Source: Pseudomonas sp. CHM02
GTDB lineage: Bacteria; Pseudomonadota; Gammaproteobacteria; Pseudomonadales; Pseudomonadaceae
Assembly (NCBI RefSeq): GCF_000612585.1
Contig: NZ_JFCA01000035.1
Location: 22,006-86,005, forward strand
Reading direction: 5' to 3'
DNA length: 64,000 nucleotides
How positions within the stretch are numbered: the first letter of the stretch is position 1; the number at the start of each line of letters is the position of its first letter. Shown piece by piece: positions 59,540 to 64,000 of the stretch. The notes below the pieces were generated by a model, which was not told where the DNA came from, did no database searches, and worked only from the letters and a program-made list of their open reading frames with translations. Position numbers and translations under genes: made by a program.

Positions 59540-61275
59540 TCGACCTGTGGCCGCACTGGTTCCGTCCCTGGTGGTTATTGCTGTTGCCGTTGCTCGGCTG
59601 GTTGCTGTGGCACCTGTGGCACCGGCAAAAGCGCGCCGGGCGCTGGCAGATGATCCTGCCGCCGGCCTTCCATGCCGTGCTGCTCAGTGGTGGCAACGGC
59701 CGCGAGAGCAAATCGCCGTGGGTGCTGCTGGGCCTCGCCTGGCTACTGGCGGTACTGGCGTTGCTCGGCCCCAGTTGGCAGCGGGTCGAACAGTCCAGCC
59801 AGAAGCCTTCCGACCCTTTAGTGGTGCTGCTGGAACTGACCCCGGAAATGCTCGCCACCGACAGCCCGCCCAACCGCCTGGAACAGGCGCGGCGCAAGCT
59901 GTATGACCTGTTGCAGGCACGCACCGATGCGCAGACCGCCATCGTCGTGTACGCCGGCAGCGCCCACACGCTGGTGCCGCTGTCGGACGACCTGGCCACC
60001 AGCCGCAACCTGCTGGAAGCCTTGCGCCCGTCGATCATGCCCGAGTCAGGCCATCGCGCCGACCTCGCTGTCGAGAAAGCCGTGGGCCTGCTCAAGCAAG
60101 GCGGTCTCGGCCAGGGACGCCTGCTGCTGATTGGTTCCTCGCTGTCCAAACAGGAACGCCAGGGCATTCGCCTGTTGCTGCAAAGTGGCCAGGCGCCGAC
60201 CTTGTCGATCCTCGGCATCGGCAGCCGCGAGGGCACCCCGGTGACCCAGGAAAGCGGCGAGTTCCTCAAGGACGAGCAAGGCGCGATCCTGGTGCCACGC
60301 CTGGACAGCCCGACGCTCAAGGCCTTCGCCAGCGAAATGGGCGGCAGCTACCGCGCTGCGCGCCTGGACGACAAGGACCTGCGCCAGCTCGGCGTACTGG
60401 ACCCGCCACAAACCCTGCGCAACGACGGCCAGTTGCTGCACCTCGACACCTGGGCCGACCAGGGTTACTGGCTGCTCCTGCCATTGTTGCTGCTGGCCGC
60501 CTGCGCCGGACGGCGTGGCTGGTTGTTCTGCCTGCCGCTGTTGCTGTTGAGTGCACCGCAACCCAGCTACGCCTTCGGCCTGCAGGACCTGTGGCTGCGT
60601 CCGGATCAGCAAGGCCAATATCTGTTGAAGAAAAAACGCCCCGCCGAAGCCGCCGAACACTTCGAAGACCCGCAATGGCAAGGCGTGGCGCTGTACGAAG
60701 CCGGCAATTATGCCGAGGCCATCAAGCGTTTCGCCGAGGGCAATGACGCCTACTCCCACTACAATCGGGGTAATGCGCTGGCCAGATCCGGAGAGCTTGA
60801 AGCGGCCATCGATGCCTACGAACAGGCCCTTGAAGCCCAGCCCGACCTGCAACCGGCATTGAAAAACAAAGCGCTGGTGGAAACCCTGATGCAGGAACAG
60901 GCCCAGCCGGAGCCGACCAAACCGGCAAAAAACGAGGATGACGAAACCACCCAACCCGGCCAAACTGCGCAACCGGGTACCAGTGGGCAAAACGCCACGG
61001 GTGGTGAGCAGTCCTCCCAAGACCAGGGCGAAGCCGGCACCGGCGACACCCAGGCCGGTAACACGCCACAAAGCGCGGGCAATGAAGTACCGGGCAGCGA
61101 ACTGGTCGACGAACACACCACCACCCCGCCGCTGCGCCCCAGCGACGCCAGCCTCGACGGTGAACATCGCCAGGCCCTGGAGCAATGGCTGCGGGAGATC
61201 CCGGATAACCCCGGTGAACTGCTGCGCCGCAAATTCTGGTACGAACAGCAACAACATCAGGACAAGACTCGATGA
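59536..61275 (+). CDS. VWA plus TPR membrane protein (BatB/BatC-like fusion)
   Basis: This 579-residue protein has N-terminal TM segments, a second VWA domain (residues about 90-280), a TM near 315-345, TPR repeats (YSHYNRGNALARSGELEAAIDAYEQALE) and a low-complexity Gln/Thr/Pro/Gly linker near 460-525. The MIDAS is degenerate: VVLLELTPEM takes the place of DxSxS, so metal binding is doubtful, unlike the intact BatA-like neighbour. GGAGG precedes the ATG at 59536. It overlaps the BatD gene by ATGA. Confidence 0.9.
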   Translation: MIDLWPHWFRPWWLLLLPLLGWLLWHLWHRQKRAGRWQMILPPAFHAVLLSGGNGRESKSPWVLLGLAWLLAVLALLGPSWQRVEQSSQKPSDPLVVLLELTPEMLATDSPPNRLEQARRKLYDLLQARTDAQTAIVVYAGSAHTLVPLSDDLATSRNLLEALRPSIMPESGHRADLAVEKAVGLLKQGGLGQGRLLLIGSSLSKQERQGIRLLLQSGQAPTLSILGIGSREGTPVTQESGEFLKDEQGAILVPRLDSPTLKAFASEMGGSYRAARLDDKDLRQLGVLDPPQTLRNDGQLLHLDTWADQGYWLLLPLLLLAACAGRRGWLFCLPLLLLSAPQPSYAFGLQDLWLRPDQQGQYLLKKKRPAEAAEHFEDPQWQGVALYEAGNYAEAIKRFAEGNDAYSHYNRGNALARSGELEAAIDAYEQALEAQPDLQPALKNKALVETLMQEQAQPEPTKPAKNEDDETTQPGQTAQPGTSGQNATGGEQSSQDQGEAGTGDTQAGNTPQSAGNEVPGSELVDEHTTTPPLRPSDASLDGEHRQALEQWLREIPDNPGELLRRKFWYEQQQHQDKTR

Positions 61276-62912
61276 GCCGCCGCACCCCCCTACTGCTCCT
61301 GCTCGCCTTGTCGGCAGGCCACGCCCAGGCGGCGAACCTGACCGCCAGCGTCGACCGCAGCCGCCTCAACTCCGGGGAAACGGTGGAACTGACGGTGGAA
61401 TCCAGCGATGTCACCCAGTTCGGCAAGCCGGACCTGGCGCCCCTGGATGCGCAGTTCGAAGTCAGCGGCACCCGGCAGATCAACCAGCTCACCACGTTGG
61501 GCGGCGATAACCACGCCACCACACGCTGGATCATCACGCTGCTGCCCAAGGAAAACGGCACGGTGGTCATCCCGCCCCTGCAAGTGGGCGAGTACAAAAC
61601 CCAGCCGATCAGCCTGCAAGTGGTGGAAACCGCCAGCCAGAACACTGCCGCCGAGCTCGCGCCGGTGTTCGTCGAGGCCAACCTCGACCAGACCAGCGTC
61701 TACGTCCAGGCCCAGGCGCTGTTGACCGTGCGCGTGTACCACTCGGTGTCGCTGTATGACGACAGCAGCCTCACGCCCTTGCAGATTGCCGATGCCCGCG
61801 TGGAGCAACTGGGCGAATCGCGCACTTATGAGAAGGTCATCAACAGCATCCGCCATGGCGTGATCGAAACCCGCTACGCGATTTACCCGCAGCACAGTGG
61901 CACTCTGGCAATCCCGGCGCAGACCTTCAGCGCCACCCTGGTGGAATCGCGCCCGCCCCAGGAAAACACCCTGCAAGGCACCAAGCCCGGCAAGTTGATC
62001 CACGTGAGCTCTGCAGAGCTGCCGCTGGTGGTCAAGCCCAAGCCTGCGTTGTATCCGGCCGATACGCCCTGGTTGCCAGCACGCAGCCTGACCCTGAGCG
62101 AAAACTGGAACCCTGAACCCGAGCATGTGCAGGTCGGCGATTCCCTGACCCGCAGCCTCACGGTCAAGGCCGAAGGCCTGTCCAGCGCGCAATTGCCAGC
62201 CTTGCCCAGCACCGACATCAACGGCCTGCGCCGCTACCCGGACCAGCCGGTGCTCGGCAACCAGAGCAGCGACCGCGGCCTGATCGGCAGCCGAGAAGAC
62301 CGCGAAGCCCTGGTACCCACCCGTGCCGGCGCCCTGGAACTGCCCGCCGTGGAAGTGGTGTGGTGGAACACCCACGAAGACCACCTGGAGCGCACCAGCT
62401 TGCCGGCGCGCACCCTGCAAGTGGCGACCAACCCGAGCCTGGTGGTCGACACACCCGCCACGCCAACCATCATCACCGCCCCCGACGACAACCACCTGTG
62501 GCTATGGCAACTCAGCACCCTGTTGCTCGCCTGCACCACCTTGCTGGGCTTTGGCCTCTGGTGGCGTGCACGTCGGCAGCCCGCCGTGCAACGCGCGGCA
62601 CAAACCGGCCCGAGCCCGCGCACGCTGCTCGACGACCTCAAGCGCGCCACCCAGGCCAATGACCCTCAGGCCACCCGCCAGGCCCTCGACGCCTGGGCCC
62701 GCCAACAACCGGAAACGCTCGCCGATATGGCGGCGCGGTTCGTGCCACTGTTGGATGCATTGGATGGGTTGAACGGCGCGCTCTACAGCGAGAGCGGGCA
62801 TTTCTGGTTGGGCGAAGACCTCTGGCGTGCGGTCAAGGCCATCCCGACCGCTGAGCGCGAACTGGACCCTGCAACGGATACCACCAGTTTGCCGCCCTTA
62901 TACCCCAAGTAA
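61272..62912 (+). CDS. BatD family protein
   Basis: This 546-residue protein has a signal peptide (MSRRTPLLLLLALSAGHAQA-AN), repeated beta-sandwich BatD domains (LNSGETVELTVESSD, WIITLLPKENGTVVIPPLQVG, VYVQAQALLTVRVY and the matching downstream units) and a single C-terminal TM segment (LWLWQLSTLLLACTTLLGFGLWWRA). It is the last gene of the operon and overlaps the TPR gene by 4 bp. It probably acts as the periplasmic part of the Bat complex. Confidence 0.92.
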   Translation: MSRRTPLLLLLALSAGHAQAANLTASVDRSRLNSGETVELTVESSDVTQFGKPDLAPLDAQFEVSGTRQINQLTTLGGDNHATTRWIITLLPKENGTVVIPPLQVGEYKTQPISLQVVETASQNTAAELAPVFVEANLDQTSVYVQAQALLTVRVYHSVSLYDDSSLTPLQIADARVEQLGESRTYEKVINSIRHGVIETRYAIYPQHSGTLAIPAQTFSATLVESRPPQENTLQGTKPGKLIHVSSAELPLVVKPKPALYPADTPWLPARSLTLSENWNPEPEHVQVGDSLTRSLTVKAEGLSSAQLPALPSTDINGLRRYPDQPVLGNQSSDRGLIGSREDREALVPTRAGALELPAVEVVWWNTHEDHLERTSLPARTLQVATNPSLVVDTPATPTIITAPDDNHLWLWQLSTLLLACTTLLGFGLWWRARRQPAVQRAAQTGPSPRTLLDDLKRATQANDPQATRQALDAWARQQPETLADMAARFVPLLDALDGLNGALYSESGHFWLGEDLWRAVKAIPTAERELDPATDTTSLPPLYPK

Positions 62913-62986
62913 CATTAACCACTCCTTAAGATAAAACATAAGAGGTCGATAGAGCGATGTAGCCTTCTTTTAATGGAGATTATCCA

Positions 62987-63514
62987 ATGGCCATTACCTT
63001 GAATGTTTCATACGCACCTTTAAGTAAGCAGACCGATGCTTACACCATTAAAAATCCGAACCAAGTGACTAATGCATTTACGATTACCGAAGCCTCCGAG
63101 GCAGCGGATGCGTTGAGGCTTAGCAGTCAGGAAAAGATCAGCCAGCTGAAAGCGTTCTTGAAAGATTATGATATGACGTCAATCAGTACTGACGAGCTCA
63201 AGGTCGTTGGCAGCAGACTTTATGATGAGGGAATGATCAGTCGACGCGCTTTCGGAATGTTTATCTCTGGCGACGGCGCCTCTGACGCCAAGGGGTTTCA
63301 AACAACCACCCATGTAAAGTTTAATGCCATCGCTTTATTCAACGAAAAACTGGAAGACACTAAGGCTCATTTTAAAAGCGAACCAATGCTGGCCAGGCAA
63401 GACGGCGCCATGGACCACTTGCAAGGCATGGTAAGTGCGAATAAAGCTGTTGCGGCAATGGCCTATTTCGTGCGGTCTGCCAATAGTGACTTATCAATAA
63501 ATGAGCAAGCGTAA
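62987..63514 (+). CDS. hypothetical protein, AT-richer orphan
   Basis: This 175-residue protein is not recognised. It has no signal peptide or TM segment; sequence features include TITEASEAADALRLSSQEKISQL, an YDMTSISTDELKVVGSRLYDEGMISRRAFGMF segment suggesting a small helical domain, and an Ala/Glu-rich C terminus. Codon choice and GC (many AT-ending codons: ATT, AAA, GAT, TTA) differ from the GC-rich neighbours, hinting at a recent arrival. ATGGAGATTA lies just before the ATG, a fair ribosome site. A terminator-like hairpin follows at 63529-63560. Confidence 0.65.
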   Translation: MAITLNVSYAPLSKQTDAYTIKNPNQVTNAFTITEASEAADALRLSSQEKISQLKAFLKDYDMTSISTDELKVVGSRLYDEGMISRRAFGMFISGDGASDAKGFQTTTHVKFNAIALFNEKLEDTKAHFKSEPMLARQDGAMDHLQGMVSANKAVAAMAYFVRSANSDLSINEQA

Positions 63515-63528
63515 CTTTGGTTTTAAGG

Positions 63529-63560
63529 GCGGCGCACCGGGGTAGCCCCCGACGCGCCGC
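63529..63560 (+). terminator. hairpin after the orphan gene
   Basis: GCGGCGC pairs with GCGCCGC, with GGGG/CCCC inside, 15 bp after the stop. No T-run follows on the plus strand. A second hairpin GGGCTGC-TGT-GCAGCCC is at 63600-63616. Confidence 0.5.
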
Positions 63561-63771
63561 TTGCTGGCTCACCTAACGTACCTCACCGAACCTGAATTTG
63601 GGCTGCTGTGCAGCCCCGCGCGAGGCAAGCCTGCGGCGTCATGTCATGCATTGTTAAAGGCCAGCAAGCCATATCCCTTTAATTTGCAGGAAGTTTCCTA
63701 GACAATCCCACGGCCTTGCGCCTGCTCACTTCACTGGCTAGCCTTCGCTCCGTCGCTGCACATCAGCGATC

Positions 63772-63916
63772 GGGTGTGAGATCCCGTGAACTTGTAGGCG
63801 CCACGAGCAACATGCTCTATGGCAGCTGTGTGCGGGCAGACTTCGGTCTGGCCGGGTGCTCCTACTAATCCGGTATCTCACCCCGCACATAGCTGCCACC
63901 TTTTGACGTGTGAGAT
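63772..63916 (+). promoter_or_regulatory. structured leader with alternative pairings before a partial gene
   Basis: TGGCAGCTGTGTGCGGG (63820-63836) pairs with CCCGCACATAGCTGCCA (63882-63898) over 17 positions with one G-U, closing over a CAGAC-TTCG-GTCTG hairpin (63837-63850). GTAGG near 63794 and CCTAC at 63861-63865 add a further arm. ATCTCAC (63875-63881) can pair either with GTGAGAT at 63776-63782 or with a second GTGAGAT at 63910-63916, so two exclusive folds exist. This looks like a cis-regulatory RNA or a long repeat element. The AT content and gene start at 63957 lie downstream. Confidence 0.6.
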
Positions 63917-63956
63917 CGGCAAAAGAATGGCTCCAAACCCAGTAGGTACTTCACTC

Positions 63957-64000
63957 ATGAACAAAATCGTCCCCGACCCACCCCGCGAAATGTTCGTATG
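63957..64000 (+). CDS. start of a short protein gene, cut by the window (DUF3077/DUF6124-like)
   Basis: An ATG at 63957 opens a frame MNKIVPDPPREMFV that runs off the window. The M-x-KIVPDPP beginning recalls small Pseudomonas proteins annotated as DUF3077 or DUF6124, which are numerous in the P. fluorescens group. Too little is visible to confirm. The structured element at 63772-63916 directly precedes it. Confidence 0.5.
   Translation, partial: MNKIVPDPPREMFV

Overview
This is a 64 kb piece of a Pseudomonas chromosome, almost certainly from the P. fluorescens group. The evidence is the high GC content, many inverted pairs of the Pseudomonas 'GTAGGAGC-GGCTTGCC-GGCGA' repeat (REP/REPIN type) between genes, and recognisable Pseudomonas neighbourhoods: an itaconate cluster in the same order I recall from P. 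aeruginosa PA0877-PA0886, and gdhB followed by a MoxR/VWA/BatD operon as in PA3068-PA3075. No prophage, insertion sequence, CRISPR array, tRNA or rRNA was seen.

Layout. 1-3 kb: end of a sugar-type ABC uptake/catabolic unit (SDR, phytanoyl-CoA-dioxygenase-like protein, periplasmic binding protein). 3-4 kb: repeats next to a 5'-truncated MmyB-type regulator. 4-13 kb: single metabolic genes (amidase, DUF6434-RidA pair, NTF2-like protein, a MocR regulator facing an EamA exporter, YceI, thioesterase, Tat-type dienelactone hydrolase, DUF2252). 13-15 kb: ampR facing ampC. 15-25 kb: the itaconate cluster, comprising TRAP transporter dctPQM, citramalyl-CoA lyase, CoA-transferase, MmgE/PrpD protein, acyl-CoA dehydrogenase, itaconyl-CoA hydratase and a divergent LysR gene. 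25-34 kb: GFA protein, serine hydrolase plus MipA, an RstAB-like two-component system, MFS exporter, miaE, a universal stress protein and a DUF1289 protein. 34-37 kb: acnB. 37-37.8 kb: a repeat cluster. 37.8-46.9 kb: SdaC-like carrier, TetR, a threonine-rich leader with an attenuator in front of a cysteine hydrolase and a 2-hydroxyacid dehydrogenase, an aminoglycoside-phosphotransferase-like/SDR pair, AhpD-like protein facing a second MocR regulator, cupin and tag. 47-50 kb: DctA-family symporter with two tandem FCD-GntR regulators. 50-55 kb: gdhB. 55-63 kb: hypothetical protein plus the six-gene moxR-DUF58-DUF4381-VWA-VWA/TPR-BatD operon. 63-64 kb: an AT-richer orphan gene and a structured leader before a short protein gene cut by the window edge.

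The most interesting signals are regulatory. (1) At 39934-40069 a 28-codon reading frame with six Thr codons is followed by three mutually exclusive RNA hairpins ending in an intrinsic terminator, which is the architecture of a threonine attenuator. (2) The two promoters of the itaconate cluster share the same operator, GCGTTCGGT-N6-GAACGCCAA, at nearly the same distance from the start codons. (3) A long intergenic repeat, full at 3140-3453 and 37422-37727 and deleted at 37081-37252, folds into a three-way junction whose stems differ in sequence between copies yet stay complementary. (4) A perfect ANR/FNR box (TTGAT-N4-ATCAA) lies at class II spacing before the universal stress protein gene. 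(5) A switch-like inverted-repeat leader precedes the last, partial gene.

All calls come from reading the sequence and from remembered family knowledge. No database search was run. Start codons were moved inward from the longest frame where a ribosome-binding site or a stop/start overlap supported it.
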